Of a stretch of DNA of 64,000 nt, positions 15,372 through 24,442 are shown piece after piece (positions within the stretch are counted from its first letter, which is position 1; each line of letters opens with the position of its first letter). The stretch is from Novosphingobium resinovorum (GTDB lineage: Bacteria > Pseudomonadota > Alphaproteobacteria > Sphingomonadales > Sphingomonadaceae). Position numbers and translations under genes: made by a program. The notes beneath the pieces are model-generated. The model was not told the origin of the DNA. It worked only from the letters and a program-made list of their open reading frames with translations, and did no database searches. Where the stretch lies: positions 1,141,001 through 1,205,000 of the forward strand of contig NZ_CP017076.1 in assembly GCF_001742225.1 (NCBI RefSeq), written 5' to 3'.

Positions 15372-16673
15372 ATGGCGATGGCGCCGTCCACCAGCAGTGA
15401 TCCGCAATTCGCCGAGGAAGTGCCCGGAGGCCACGTCGATGCGGCCGAGCTGCGCTATTTCGTGATGGCGCTGTTCTTCATCTTCGGCGGCATCACCAGC
15501 CTGAACGACGTGATCATCCCCAAGCTCAAGGAACTGTTCACGCTCAGCTACACGCAGGCGATGCTGGTGCAGTTCTGCTTCTTCACGGCTTATGCGGTGA
15601 TCGGCATTCCGGGCGCGATGCTGGTGCGCAAGGTCGGCTACATGCGCGGCGCGGCCGCCGGCCTGGTGATCATGATTGCGGGCTGCCTGGCCTTCATCCC
15701 GGCCTCGCAGACCGCGAGCTACTGGCTGTTCCTGGCCGCGTACTTCGTGCTCGCGGCGGGGGTCGTGATCGTGCAGGTGGTGGCGAACCCGCTGATCAGC
15801 CTGCTCGGCAAGCCGGAAACCACCAGTTCGCGCCTGACGTTCGCGCAGGCGTTCAACTCGCTGGGGACCACGATCTTCCCGATCGCGGGGTCGGTGCTGA
15901 TCCTCGGCAGTCTGGCCAAGGTGTCCGCCCATGACCTGACCGGAGAGGCGCTCGACGCCTATCGCCGCGCGGAAAGCGCCGCGATCGTGCACGGCTATCT
16001 GGGCATCGCGGTCGCCCTGGCGATCGTCGCGGGAGCCGTGTGGATGTTCCGCAATCGTCTCCCGGTCGAGAAGCACGGGGACACCGGCGGCTTTGCGGGC
16101 TTCGACCTGCTGAAGCGCCCGCGCTTCGGCTACGGCGCGCTTTGCATCTTCCTGTACGTCGGTGCGGAAGTCTCGATCGGCTCGCTCATCGTCAGCTACC
16201 TGATGCAGGACCATGTGATGGCGCTGCCCGAGCAGTCGGCGGGCAAGCTGATCGGCCTCTACTGGGGCGGAGCGATGGTCGGCCGCTTCATCGGTTCGGC
16301 GGTGCTGCGCGTGTTGAACCCCGGCATCGTGCTGGCTTTCAATGCCTGCGCGGCGATAGCGCTGATCGCGCTTTCGGTGACGTCCAGCGGCCATGTCTCG
16401 GGCTATGCCCTGCTGGCGGTGGGACTGATGAACTCGATCATGTTCCCGACCATCTTCAGCCTCGCCTGCGATAAGCTGGGCATGCGTGCGGCGGACGGGT
16501 CGGGCATCATCAACGTCGCGATCTGCGGCGGTGCGATCGTGCCGCTGGCGACCGGCGCGATCGCCGACGCGGCCGGGGGTAATCTCGGCGTGGCGCTGGT
16601 GCTTCCGGCGCTATGCTACGCGGTCATCGCGGGCTTCGGCCTCTTCGCGCGCAAGAGCGCCGCACAGGCGTAG
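15372..16673 (+). CDS. FHS-family sugar MFS permease (FucP/GluP-like)
   Basis: The 433-residue protein has about 12 hydrophobic segments and the hallmarks of the fucose/galactose/glucose:H+ symporter family: FFIFGGITSLNDVIIPKLKE in TM1, FCFFTAYAVIGIPGA in TM2, QVVANPLISLLG, and LTFAQAFNSLGTTIFP. It should import a monosaccharide or amino sugar across the inner membrane with protons. It is divergent from a LacI repressor that probably controls it. No kinase or dehydrogenase for the sugar is adjacent, so the substrate remains open. An imperfect hairpin follows the gene. Confidence 0.9.
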   Translation: MAMAPSTSSDPQFAEEVPGGHVDAAELRYFVMALFFIFGGITSLNDVIIPKLKELFTLSYTQAMLVQFCFFTAYAVIGIPGAMLVRKVGYMRGAAAGLVIMIAGCLAFIPASQTASYWLFLAAYFVLAAGVVIVQVVANPLISLLGKPETTSSRLTFAQAFNSLGTTIFPIAGSVLILGSLAKVSAHDLTGEALDAYRRAESAAIVHGYLGIAVALAIVAGAVWMFRNRLPVEKHGDTGGFAGFDLLKRPRFGYGALCIFLYVGAEVSIGSLIVSYLMQDHVMALPEQSAGKLIGLYWGGAMVGRFIGSAVLRVLNPGIVLAFNACAAIALIALSVTSSGHVSGYALLAVGLMNSIMFPTIFSLACDKLGMRAADGSGIINVAICGGAIVPLATGAIADAAGGNLGVALVLPALCYAVIAGFGLFARKSAAQA

Positions 16674-16696
16674 GCCAACGCCGCCGCGATGCATTC

Positions 16697-16726
16697 ATGG
16701 CCCGTCAGCCGCCGCTGGCGGGCCAT
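16697..16726 (+). terminator. Hairpin after sugar permease
   Basis: ATGGCCCGTCAGC and GCTGGCGGGCCAT pair over 13 bases with one T-G position and a four-base loop, 23 bases after the permease stop. The trailing sequence is TATCG rather than a U-run. Confidence 0.6.
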
Positions 16727-16784
16727 TATCGTCCGTGGTATTCTCCCTGACGCACTCAAGAATGAGGCGGCATGGAGAGAGGCT

Positions 16785-16892
16785 ATGGACGGTTTGGAAT
16801 CCGTATTTTGCGCCTGCGAATTCCGCATCTTGTGCATTGCGGTGATGTGCACCGGCACGATCGCGGCTCTGACGGTTGCCTTACTGACCTGA
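16785..16892 (+). CDS. Possible 35-residue single-TM small membrane protein
   Basis: GGAGAGAGG, a good Shine-Dalgarno, stands about five bases before an ATG that opens a 35-codon frame: MDGLESVFCACEFRILCIAV followed by a hydrophobic stretch rich in Ala, Thr, Val and Leu. The profile is that of a one-helix membrane peptide. Its last 12 bases overlap the end of the convergent MarR gene. There is no homology to rely on. Confidence 0.3.
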   Translation: MDGLESVFCACEFRILCIAVMCTGTIAALTVALLT

Positions 16893-17348
16893 GGCTGCAC
16901 CCGGGATCAGGCCGACCGGCGCGCCCATCTCGATGATCCGGTCGTTCAGCGTTTTCAGGATGCGCAGGAACTCTGCCATGTCCGCTGCCGGAAGAGTCTC
17001 GAAGAACTCGGCGGCGAACGCATCTCGGTAAGGCGCGACTTCCTGCACCACCACCGCCCCGGCCGGCGTAAGGCTGATCCGCTTCGCGCGGCGATCGTTC
17101 GGATCGGGCGTGCGCATCGCCAGGCCATCGCGTTCCAGCGCATCCACAGCCTCGGTCACCGTGCGCGGCGCCTGATTGAGGGTGTCGGCGATGTCGGTCG
17201 AGCGGATCGGCCCGGCGCGATCCAGCAGCATCAGCAGCTTGAGCTGCGCAAGCGACGTGCCCCGCTCGCGCACGCGATCGTTGAACAGGCGATGCATCCG
17301 CTGGTGCAGATCGCGCATCTCTTCGAGGATTTCTTGCTCGATGCTCAT
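16881..17348 (-). CDS. MarR-family transcriptional regulator of adjacent efflux operon
   Basis: The 155-residue protein has the winged-helix MarR fold: LAQLKLLMLLDRAGPIRSTD, the recognition helix region LNQAPRTVTEAVDALERDGL, and the wing RTPDPNDRRAKRISLTPAG with its conserved DxR. It should bind as a dimer between itself and the divergent EmrAB-type operon and release DNA on binding a phenolic or lipophilic compound. The ATG at 17348 starts the usual short N-terminal helix; the frame stays open 60 codons further but that part overlaps the intergenic region. Confidence 0.9.
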   Translation of the reverse strand: MSIEQEILEEMRDLHQRMHRLFNDRVRERGTSLAQLKLLMLLDRAGPIRSTDIADTLNQAPRTVTEAVDALERDGLAMRTPDPNDRRAKRISLTPAGAVVVQEVAPYRDAFAAEFFETLPAADMAEFLRILKTLNDRIIEMGAPVGLIPGAASGQ

Positions 17349-17366
17349 GACGAGAAATAGTGTGGG

Positions 17367-17389
17367 ACCATATAAAATGGTGTTGCCAT
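17367..17389. promoter_or_regulatory. Probable MarR operator
   Basis: ACCAT-ATAAA-ATGGT is a perfect 5-bp inverted repeat (17367-17381), overlapped by a second one, ATGG-N5-CCAT (17377-17389). Both lie in an AT-rich island of the intergenic region, 18 bases upstream of the MarR gene and about 75 bases upstream of the pump genes, the expected place for shared control. Confidence 0.55.
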
Positions 17390-17461
17390 ACATCGCGCTT
17401 AGGTGCAAGTGCGAGCGCGATCGCCGCTGCGATGCAGCAATAACGGTATGGATTTCGATTG

Positions 17462-18625
17462 ATGGCAACGGATTTGAGCGAATCGCAGGGGCAGTCTGCC
17501 GCGAATCAGGGACCGGAACGGGTGCCACCGCTCAAGCGCCCGGGTGTGCGTCGTGGTCTGCTGGCGGCGGGTGTTCTGGTGCTGGTGGCGGGCGGGTTGT
17601 GGCTGGCCCAGTACCAGATCTACGGCAAATTCGAGCAGAACACCAACGACGCCTATATCCAGGCTGACGCCGTCACCATCTCTCCCAAGATTTCCGGCTA
17701 TGTCGAGCAAGTCCTCGTCGGTGACAACCAGGATGTGAAGGTGGGCCAGCCGCTCGTCCGCATCGACCCGCGCGACTACGATGCGCAGGCGCAGCAGTAT
17801 CAGGCCCAGATCGACGTCGCCAAGGCCAATGCCGACAATGTTCGCGCCACGATCGGCGAGCAGGAAGCGGCCATCGCGCAGGCGCGCGCCCAGCTTGCCT
17901 CGGCCGAGCAGGACGCACGCTTCGCCGCTGGAGAGGCGGCCCGCTACGCGCCGCTCGCCGCCAGCGGAGCGGAGACCGCCGAGCGTCTGTCCAGCTTGCG
18001 CAATCAGGCGGCGAAAGCCCGCGCCGTCGCGGATGCACAGCGCGCCACGCTGCTTTCGGCCGAGCGCCGGATCGCTTCGCTCAATGCGCAGGTCCGCCAG
18101 GCCGACGCGCAGGGCGAGGCGGCGCGTGCGCAACTGGCCGCCGCGCACGTCAACGTAGGGTCGACCGTGCTGAAGAGCAGCGTTGCGGGCCGGATCGGCG
18201 ACCGTACGGTGCGTGCCGGGCAGTTCGTGCAGGCGGGTACGCGGCTGATGTCGGTGGTGCCGCTGTCCAAGCTCTACGTCACCGCCAATTTCAAGGAAAC
18301 CCAGATCGGCCTGATGCGTCCGGGCCAGCCCGCGACGATCGAGATCGACGCGCTGGACGGCACGAAGATCGCCGGACACGTCGAGAGCATCTCGCCGGGC
18401 ACGGGCGCGCAGTTCTCCCTGCTGCCGCCGCAGAATGCCACGGGCAACTTCACCAAGATCGTCCAGCGCGTGCCGGTGCGCATCGCCATCGACGCGGGCA
18501 CCGAAGCGCGGCGCGTGCTGGTGCCGGGCCTGTCGGTCGTCGTCACCGTCGACACGATCTCGGCCAAGGGCGCGCAGCGCAGCATCGCCGCTCAGGAAGA
18601 GGCACGCCGGGACGCCAAGCCGTGA
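17462..18625 (+). CDS. emrA: EmrA/HlyD-type membrane fusion protein of MDR pump
   Basis: The 387-residue protein has a short cytoplasmic N-terminus, one TM anchor (about residues 33-50, GLLAAGVLVLVAGGLWL) and a first lipoyl half (AVTISPKISGYVEQVLVGDN). A long Ala/Gln-rich coiled-coil hairpin (about residues 110-215), the second lipoyl half (SSVAGRIGDRTVRAGQFVQA) and a beta-barrel domain (LYVTANFKETQIGLMRPGQP) follow. It bridges the DHA2 pump and the outer-membrane channel. A TTG lies just upstream, but the ATG at 17462 gives the standard start. The stop overlaps the next start (GTGA). Confidence 0.92.
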   Translation: MATDLSESQGQSAANQGPERVPPLKRPGVRRGLLAAGVLVLVAGGLWLAQYQIYGKFEQNTNDAYIQADAVTISPKISGYVEQVLVGDNQDVKVGQPLVRIDPRDYDAQAQQYQAQIDVAKANADNVRATIGEQEAAIAQARAQLASAEQDARFAAGEAARYAPLAASGAETAERLSSLRNQAAKARAVADAQRATLLSAERRIASLNAQVRQADAQGEAARAQLAAAHVNVGSTVLKSSVAGRIGDRTVRAGQFVQAGTRLMSVVPLSKLYVTANFKETQIGLMRPGQPATIEIDALDGTKIAGHVESISPGTGAQFSLLPPQNATGNFTKIVQRVPVRIAIDAGTEARRVLVPGLSVVVTVDTISAKGAQRSIAAQEEARRDAKP

Positions 18626-20157
18626 ACGACGCGGTTTCCGCGCCTCAACCTGAACAGCGCGCCGATGCGGCGGCCTGGCTGGCTGTGGCGGCGGGCACGC
18701 TCGGTGCGCTCATGGCGACGCTCGACGTGTCGATCGTCAACAGTTCGCTGCCGACGATCCAGGGCGAAATCGGCGCCAGCGGCACCGAGGGCACGTGGAT
18801 CGCGACGGCCTATCTGGTGGCGGAGATCATCGTCATTCCCCTCTCCGGCTGGCTTGAGCGGCTGCTCGGCCTGCGCACGCTGCTGCTGGTCGCCTCGATC
18901 CTGTTCACCCTGTTCTCGATTGCCTGCGGTCTTTCGACGACGTTGCCGATGATGATCGTCGGCCGCATCGGGCAGGGCTTTACCGGCGGCGCGCTGATCC
19001 CGACGGCGATGACGATCGTGGCGACACGATTGCCTCGCGCGCAGCAACCGGTAGGCAACGCCCTGTTCGGTGCGACCGCGCTGCTGGGGCCGGTGGTCGG
19101 CCCTGTGCTTGGCGGCTGGCTGACCGAGAACGTGAGCTGGCACTACGCCTTCTTCCTGAACCTGCCGGTCGGCATCGCGCTGGTGACGCTGCTGCTCCTC
19201 GCGATCCCGCACCAGCCGGCCAAGCTGCACCTGATCCGCGAGGCGGACTGGCTCGGCATCCTCGGCCTTGCGCTGGGGCTGGGCGCGCTGACGGTCGTGC
19301 TGGAAGAGGGCGAGCGCGAACAGTGGTTCGAATCCTCGCTGATCATCACCCTGACGCTGATCTCGCTGCTGGGCTTCGCCTTGCTGGGGCTTGGGCAGGT
19401 GGCGGCGCGCAAGCCCGTCATCCGGCTGAGCCTCCTGCTCAACCGGCAGTTCGGCAGCGTCGTCGCCATGGTCACCGTGGTCGGCATGGTGATTTACGGC
19501 ACGTCCTATGCGATCCCGCAGTTCCTTGCGACCATCGCCGGGTACAATTCGCTGCAGGCGGGGCAGGTGGTGATGCTCTCGGGCATTCCGGTGATGCTGA
19601 TGATGCCGATCACGCCCTGGCTGCTGCGCAACGTGGACATCCGCATTTCCGTCTGCCTCGGGCTGTGCATCCTGGCGCTCAGCGCCTGGCTGGAGACCGG
19701 GCTGACTGCCACGTCCGATAGTTCGGATTTCACCGATTCCCAGCTGCTGCGCGGCATGGGCACCGTGTTCTGCATGATGTTCCTGAATCAGGCGGCGATC
19801 CGATCGGTGCCGCCGGAGCAGGCGGGCGACGCCTCGGGGCTCTACAATTCCGCGCGCAACCTGGGCGGCTCGTTCGCTCTGGCCGGGATCGCCATCATCC
19901 AGGACCAGCGGCTGTGGCTGCATAGCCGCAGGCTCGAGGAGAGCCTCAACGCCAACTCGCTGGCGGTGCAGGACTACGTCGCCGGGCAGGGGAGCGGCGC
20001 CTTGCGCTCGATCGCGGCGACGATCCAGACCCAGGCGCTGACGATGACGTACAGCGACATGTTCTGGATCATGTCGGTGGGGATCGTGTTCGTGATCCCG
20101 CTCGTGCTTTTCCTGCGCCCGCTGCCCAAGAACGCGCCGCTGGCGTCCGGACATTGA
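18622..20157 (+). CDS. emrB: EmrB-type DHA2 MFS drug transporter
   Basis: The 511-residue inner-membrane protein has 14 predicted TM segments and DHA2 motifs: GALMATLDVSIVNSSLPTIQ in TM1 (motif D1), GRIGQGFTGGALIPTAMTIV, and GPVVGPVLGGWLTE in TM5 (motif C of antiporters). It exports hydrophobic compounds by proton antiport together with the fusion protein encoded upstream. Translation starts at a GTG inside the previous gene's end (GTGA overlap). An outer-membrane factor follows after eight bases, giving a complete tripartite system. Confidence 0.93.
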   Translation: MNDAVSAPQPEQRADAAAWLAVAAGTLGALMATLDVSIVNSSLPTIQGEIGASGTEGTWIATAYLVAEIIVIPLSGWLERLLGLRTLLLVASILFTLFSIACGLSTTLPMMIVGRIGQGFTGGALIPTAMTIVATRLPRAQQPVGNALFGATALLGPVVGPVLGGWLTENVSWHYAFFLNLPVGIALVTLLLLAIPHQPAKLHLIREADWLGILGLALGLGALTVVLEEGEREQWFESSLIITLTLISLLGFALLGLGQVAARKPVIRLSLLLNRQFGSVVAMVTVVGMVIYGTSYAIPQFLATIAGYNSLQAGQVVMLSGIPVMLMMPITPWLLRNVDIRISVCLGLCILALSAWLETGLTATSDSSDFTDSQLLRGMGTVFCMMFLNQAAIRSVPPEQAGDASGLYNSARNLGGSFALAGIAIIQDQRLWLHSRRLEESLNANSLAVQDYVAGQGSGALRSIAATIQTQALTMTYSDMFWIMSVGIVFVIPLVLFLRPLPKNAPLASGH

Positions 20158-20165
20158 GGAAGACC

Positions 20166-21584
20166 ATGCGTTCCCAGATTCTGCTGCTTTCCCTCGCCAC
20201 CGGCTTGCTGGCCGGTTGCACCGTCGGCCCCGACTATGCCGGGCCGCCCAAGACGGCATCGGATGCCGCTGGCGCGGCCTTCGTGCGCGCCGATGCGGGC
20301 ACGACCAGCGCGCCGCCGGTCGCCGACTGGTGGAAGACCCTCGGCGATCCACAGCTCGACGCCCTGATCACCCGCGCTCTTGCCAGTAACACCGACATTC
20401 GCGCTGCCGAAGCCCGGTTGCGGCAGGCCCGGGCCGCGCTGGGCGAGCAGCGCGCGAACAGCGCACCCAAGGCGAGCGCCTCCGCCCTCTATGCCCACGC
20501 GCACATTCCCGGGGCGAGCCTGGGGTCCAGCGACAGCAGCGGCAGTTCCAGCAGCGACCTCAACCTCTACAACCTCGGCTTCGACGCGAGCTGGGAGATC
20601 GACCTGTTCGGCGGCCAGCGCCGCACCGTCGAAGCCGCGCGCGCACAGATGGAAGGCACCGAGGCGAGCCTTGCCGACGTGCAGGTCAGCATCTCCGCCA
20701 ACGTCGCGCAGAACTACCTGAACTTGCGTGACCGCCAGCAGCGCATCGCGCTGGGCGAGCAGTCGGTGGCGATGCAGACGGACATGCTGGCGCTCACCCG
20801 CCAGCGCTTCGACCGCGGCACGGCGACAGCGGCGGACGTCGCGCAGGCCGAGAGCCAGCTGGATGCGACGCGGGCACGGATTTCCCCTCTGGCGGCCGAG
20901 CGGGACGCCTATCTCAATGCCCTGGCGGTGCTGACCGGTCAGCAGCCTGGCGCGGTCGATGCGGACCTGTCGGCGGCCGGTGAGATACCCTTACCCCCCG
21001 CCTTGGTGCCGGTGGGTGACCCTTCGGTGCTGCTTGCGCACCGTCCCGACATTCGCGCTGCCGAGCGTACGCTGGCCGCCGATACCGCGAAAATCGGCCA
21101 GGCGGAGGCCGCCCGCTTCCCGCGCCTGTCGTTCATGGGCCTCATCGGCATCGGCGGCACCAAGATCAGCGATCTCGGCAATCTCGACGATTTCGTGGCG
21201 GTCGGCGCGCCGCAGCTGAGCTGGAGTTTCCTCGATTTCGGCCGCACCAAGGCGAAAGTCGGGCAGGCCAGGGCGACCCGTGACGAGGCGGAGGCCCGCT
21301 ACGACGGCACCGTCCTGTCGGCCCTGCAGGACGCGGAAGACGCCCTTGCACGGTTCCGCGAAGCCCGCGTGACCGTCGCCTCGCTGGCGCGCGTGCGGGA
21401 CAAGGCGGCTCTGACCGAACGGCTGGCGCAGAGCCGCTATCAGGCTGGGACAGCAACGAGAATCGCCGCGCTCAGCGCTCGCAACGACCTCAACCGCGCC
21501 GAGCAGGACCTCGTCTCAGCGCGTGCCGCCCTGACAGGGGATTACGTCGCCATCCAGAAAGCGCTGGGCTTCGCCTGGCGCTGA
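20166..21584 (+). CDS. NodT-family outer-membrane efflux lipoprotein
   Basis: The 472-residue protein begins with a lipoprotein signal ending LLAGC, then GPDYAGPP, the usual start of NodT/OprM-like channels. Two repeats of long amphipathic helices follow, with the beta-strand segments NLGFDASWEIDLFGGQRR and FVAVGAPQLSWSFLDFGRTK. It forms the trimeric channel-tunnel for the EmrAB-type pump encoded just upstream. The ATG at 20166 directly precedes the signal peptide; a TTG four codons earlier is the only alternative. Confidence 0.92.
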   Translation: MRSQILLLSLATGLLAGCTVGPDYAGPPKTASDAAGAAFVRADAGTTSAPPVADWWKTLGDPQLDALITRALASNTDIRAAEARLRQARAALGEQRANSAPKASASALYAHAHIPGASLGSSDSSGSSSSDLNLYNLGFDASWEIDLFGGQRRTVEAARAQMEGTEASLADVQVSISANVAQNYLNLRDRQQRIALGEQSVAMQTDMLALTRQRFDRGTATAADVAQAESQLDATRARISPLAAERDAYLNALAVLTGQQPGAVDADLSAAGEIPLPPALVPVGDPSVLLAHRPDIRAAERTLAADTAKIGQAEAARFPRLSFMGLIGIGGTKISDLGNLDDFVAVGAPQLSWSFLDFGRTKAKVGQARATRDEAEARYDGTVLSALQDAEDALARFREARVTVASLARVRDKAALTERLAQSRYQAGTATRIAALSARNDLNRAEQDLVSARAALTGDYVAIQKALGFAWR

Positions 21585-21635
21585 GCGCTGAGCGCAGGCT
21601 TGCGCGAAACATGCAGCGGTGCCTATTAGCGGCCG

Positions 21636-22088
21636 ATGCGCATTGCTCTATTCGAACCGGAAATCGCCGGCAACGTCGGCGCCGTCCTTCGCCTGTGCGC
21701 CTGTTTCGGTGTCGGTGTGGACCTCATCGAGCCGATGGGCTTCGAGTGGGACGACCGCCGCGTGCGCCGCACGGCGATGGACTACATCGATCACGTCAGC
21801 GTGACGCGCCATGCCGATTTCGAGGCGTTCAGAGGCACGGTCGGCGAAAGCAGGCTGGTGCTGTTCACGACCAAGAGCAGCGAATCCGCCTACGAGTTCA
21901 GCTTCCTGCCTGACGACGTGCTGTTGTTTGGAAAGGAAAGCGCAGGCGTTCCCCCATCGGTCGCCGATGCATGCCATGCCCGCGTGCGTATTCCCATGCG
22001 TCCGCAGGTTCGCTCGATGAATCTCGCGACTTCGGCGGCGCTGGCCCTTGGCGAAGGGTTGCGGCAGACTTCGACATTGCCTGGCTGA
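21636..22088 (+). CDS. trmL: tRNA (cytidine/uridine-34-2'-O)-methyltransferase TrmL
   Basis: The 150-residue SPOUT methyltransferase begins MRIALFEPEIAGNVGAVLRL, where the N-E-P-x-I-x-x-N type opening is diagnostic. It ends in the trefoil-knot SAM site (LLFGKESAGVP, IPMRPQVRSMNLATSAA). It methylates the ribose at the wobble base of tRNA-Leu isoacceptors in the cytoplasm. It is a housekeeping gene at ordinary family length and seems unrelated to its neighbours. It is followed by about 110 bases before the amidohydrolase gene. Confidence 0.93.
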   Translation: MRIALFEPEIAGNVGAVLRLCACFGVGVDLIEPMGFEWDDRRVRRTAMDYIDHVSVTRHADFEAFRGTVGESRLVLFTTKSSESAYEFSFLPDDVLLFGKESAGVPPSVADACHARVRIPMRPQVRSMNLATSAALALGEGLRQTSTLPG

Positions 22089-22196
22089 AGATTGCGGATC
22101 TAACGATTACGGGGGCGATCAACAAAACTGCCGCGCTCGCTCAAGTGCCGCCCGGCACCAGAGCTATAGTCGCAGCCATCACCACGGCGGGGACGC

Positions 22197-23564
22197 ATGC
22201 AGGCAGACACCATCATCACCGGCGCGACCGTCATCACGATGGACGCCGAGCGCCGCGTCATCCGTAACGGTGGCATCGCCTTTTCAGGTGACTGCATCGT
22301 CGCCGTGGGGAAGGCCGCCGATCTGGCGGCGATCGAGGCGCGCGAGGTGGTGGATGGCTCCCGGTTCCTGCTGACGCCGGGCTTCGTCAATGCCCATGTC
22401 CACCTCACCGAGACCCTCATCCGGGGCTTCATTCCCGGCGACCTGCCGTTCGACGAGACGCTCGGCCGCTGGGTGATCCCCCTTTACAAGGACCACGCGC
22501 CCGCCGAACAGGCGGTTGCGGCGAAACTGGCCATCGCGGCGATGCTGCGTACCGGCACGACGACCTTCCTGGAGGCGGGCACGGTCATCGCCTTCGACGA
22601 GGTCATGGCAGCAATCGCAGAAACCGGCATTCGGGGGCGGGTCGGCCGCTGGACCGAGGATCGCGCCTGGGACCCGGCCGCCAATGCAGAGGCGCTCACC
22701 CGGAACGCTTTCGCGGCGCTGGAGCGCGATCTGGAGGCATACCCGCAGGATGGCCGCCGCATTGCCGCCTGGCCCAACCTCATTGGCCACATGACCGCGA
22801 CCGACGCCTTGTGGCGGTGCGTGACCGATCTCGCCCGGCGAACCGGCACCGGGGTCTCCGCGCACATGAGCCCTGTCGCCGGCGATTCCGCATGGTATCT
22901 TGCCCAGACCGGAAAGCGCGCGGTCGAGCATCTGTCCGACCTTGGCGTGCTGGGGCCGCATCTCAACCTCGTCCACATGGTCCACATCGATGCGCGCGAA
23001 GCCGAACTGGTCGCGGCGAGCGGAGCCAATGTCACACACTGCCCCGATGCGGCCCTGCGCGGCGGTTACGGCGTGACGCGGCGCGGGCTGTTTCCGGAAA
23101 TGGCGGCGGCGGGCGTCAATATCGCGCTTGGAACCGACGGCGCGGACAACCACGACATGATGCGCGTCATGGCGCTGATGGCCTCGTTATTCCGCGACGC
23201 GCGCGAGGACCGTTCGCTGTTCCCCGCGCACGCAGCGCTGGAGATGGCGACGCTGAACGGCGCGAAAGTGCTCGGGTTGTCGGACAGCATCGGCGCTCTG
23301 GCGGTCGGCATGAAGGCGGACATCGTCGCGCATGACATCCGGCGCCCGGAATGGGTGCCGCTCAACAATCCGGTCGAGCAGCTGGTCGCCTCCGCCGATG
23401 GGCGGGGCGTCGATTCGGTCTGGGTCGATGGCGTGCGTGTGGTGGCCGATCATCGCTGCACTCTCATCGACGAGGACGCGCTCTGGACCGAGGGCCAGGC
23501 GATGGCGGAAGCGGTGCTCGGGCGTTCGGGATTGCCGCTGGTCAGCGAATGGCCGATCATCTGA
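22197..23564 (+). CDS. ATZ/TRZ-type metal-dependent amidohydrolase
   Basis: The 455-residue protein has the subtype III amidohydrolase pattern: HxH on strand 1 (NAHVHLTETLIRG, His67 and His69), a metal/catalytic His in GVSAHMSPVAGD, another His in NLVHMVHIDA, and the terminal Asp in LGTDGADNHD. An N-terminal and C-terminal composite beta-sandwich (ADTIITGATVITMDAE, VDSVWVDGVRVV) completes it. Relatives hydrolyse aminotriazines, guanine, cytosine or other N-heterocycles with one Zn or Fe. The next gene, 20 bases on, encodes a TauD/TfdA dioxygenase, and a GntR regulator faces them, so this is a small xenobiotic or purine-like catabolic unit of unknown substrate. Confidence 0.87.
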   Translation: MQADTIITGATVITMDAERRVIRNGGIAFSGDCIVAVGKAADLAAIEAREVVDGSRFLLTPGFVNAHVHLTETLIRGFIPGDLPFDETLGRWVIPLYKDHAPAEQAVAAKLAIAAMLRTGTTTFLEAGTVIAFDEVMAAIAETGIRGRVGRWTEDRAWDPAANAEALTRNAFAALERDLEAYPQDGRRIAAWPNLIGHMTATDALWRCVTDLARRTGTGVSAHMSPVAGDSAWYLAQTGKRAVEHLSDLGVLGPHLNLVHMVHIDAREAELVAASGANVTHCPDAALRGGYGVTRRGLFPEMAAAGVNIALGTDGADNHDMMRVMALMASLFRDAREDRSLFPAHAALEMATLNGAKVLGLSDSIGALAVGMKADIVAHDIRRPEWVPLNNPVEQLVASADGRGVDSVWVDGVRVVADHRCTLIDEDALWTEGQAMAEAVLGRSGLPLVSEWPII

Positions 23565-23584
23565 CGAAGGAAGGGACGCACAAG

Positions 23585-24400
23585 GTGGAATACTCGGCGA
23601 TTACGGTGACCCCGCTCACCCCCGGCATGGGCGGGGTGGTCTCGGGTGTGGACCTCACGCAGCCGCTCTCCAATCTGGAGGTGGAGGAACTGCACCGCGC
23701 GCTGGAGGATCGGCTGGTGATCTTCTTTCGCGATCAGCCCATCGACCATACGGCGCACAAGCGCTTCGCCAATTACTTCGGCGGCATCCACATCGCGCCC
23801 AGCACCAAGCCCTGGCAGCAGCCGGGACACCCCGAAATCACGGTCATGCACGCCGACGGGGATTCCACTTTCGTCGCGGGCGAAGACTGGCATTCGGACA
23901 TGAGCTGCGATGCCGAGCCTCCGCTGGGTTCGGTGCTCTACCTCCACACGGTGCCGCCGGTGGGCGGGGATACCGCGTTTTCCAACATGTATGCCGCCTA
24001 CGATGCGCTTTCGGACCGGATGAAGGCGCATCTTGACGGGTTGACGGCGGTTCATGACGCGGTGGTCGGCTTCGGCGGCATCACGCCGGAGGGCATGAAG
24101 CTGCCGCGCAGCACGCATCCTGTGATCCGCACGCATCCGGCTACGGGCCGCAGGGCCATCTATGTCAACAAGGGATACACCACGTATATCGAAGGTCTGC
24201 CGCGCGCCGAAAGCGACGCGCTGCTCGGCTACCTGTTCGATCACGTGAAGCATCCGCTGTTCCAGTGCCGCTTCTCCTGGGCGCAGCATTCGATCGCGTT
24301 CTGGGACAACCGCTGCACGCAACACTCGGCGACCTGGGACTATTTCCCCCAAGTCCGGTCCGGTTTTCGCGTGCAGATACTTGGCGATGTTCCTGTTTGA
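23585..24400 (+). CDS. TauD/TfdA-family 2-oxoglutarate/Fe(II) dioxygenase
   Basis: The roughly 271-residue protein has the facial triad His103-x-Asp105 (WHSDMS) and a distal His247 (NRCTQHSATWD), followed by an Arg in RSGFRVQI that should bind the 2-oxoglutarate carboxylate. Family members hydroxylate taurine, phenoxyacetates or similar molecules and release an unstable product. I chose the GTG at 23585 because GAAGGAAGGG stands about ten bases upstream; an in-frame ATG at 23549 inside the amidohydrolase gene would add 12 residues. It is the second gene of the amidohydrolase operon and is convergent with the GntR gene. Confidence 0.9.
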   Translation: MEYSAITVTPLTPGMGGVVSGVDLTQPLSNLEVEELHRALEDRLVIFFRDQPIDHTAHKRFANYFGGIHIAPSTKPWQQPGHPEITVMHADGDSTFVAGEDWHSDMSCDAEPPLGSVLYLHTVPPVGGDTAFSNMYAAYDALSDRMKAHLDGLTAVHDAVVGFGGITPEGMKLPRSTHPVIRTHPATGRRAIYVNKGYTTYIEGLPRAESDALLGYLFDHVKHPLFQCRFSWAQHSIAFWDNRCTQHSATWDYFPQVRSGFRVQILGDVPV

Positions 24401-24442
24401 CATGTGAACTGGAACTGTAGTTCCACCCTACGGCCATTAATC

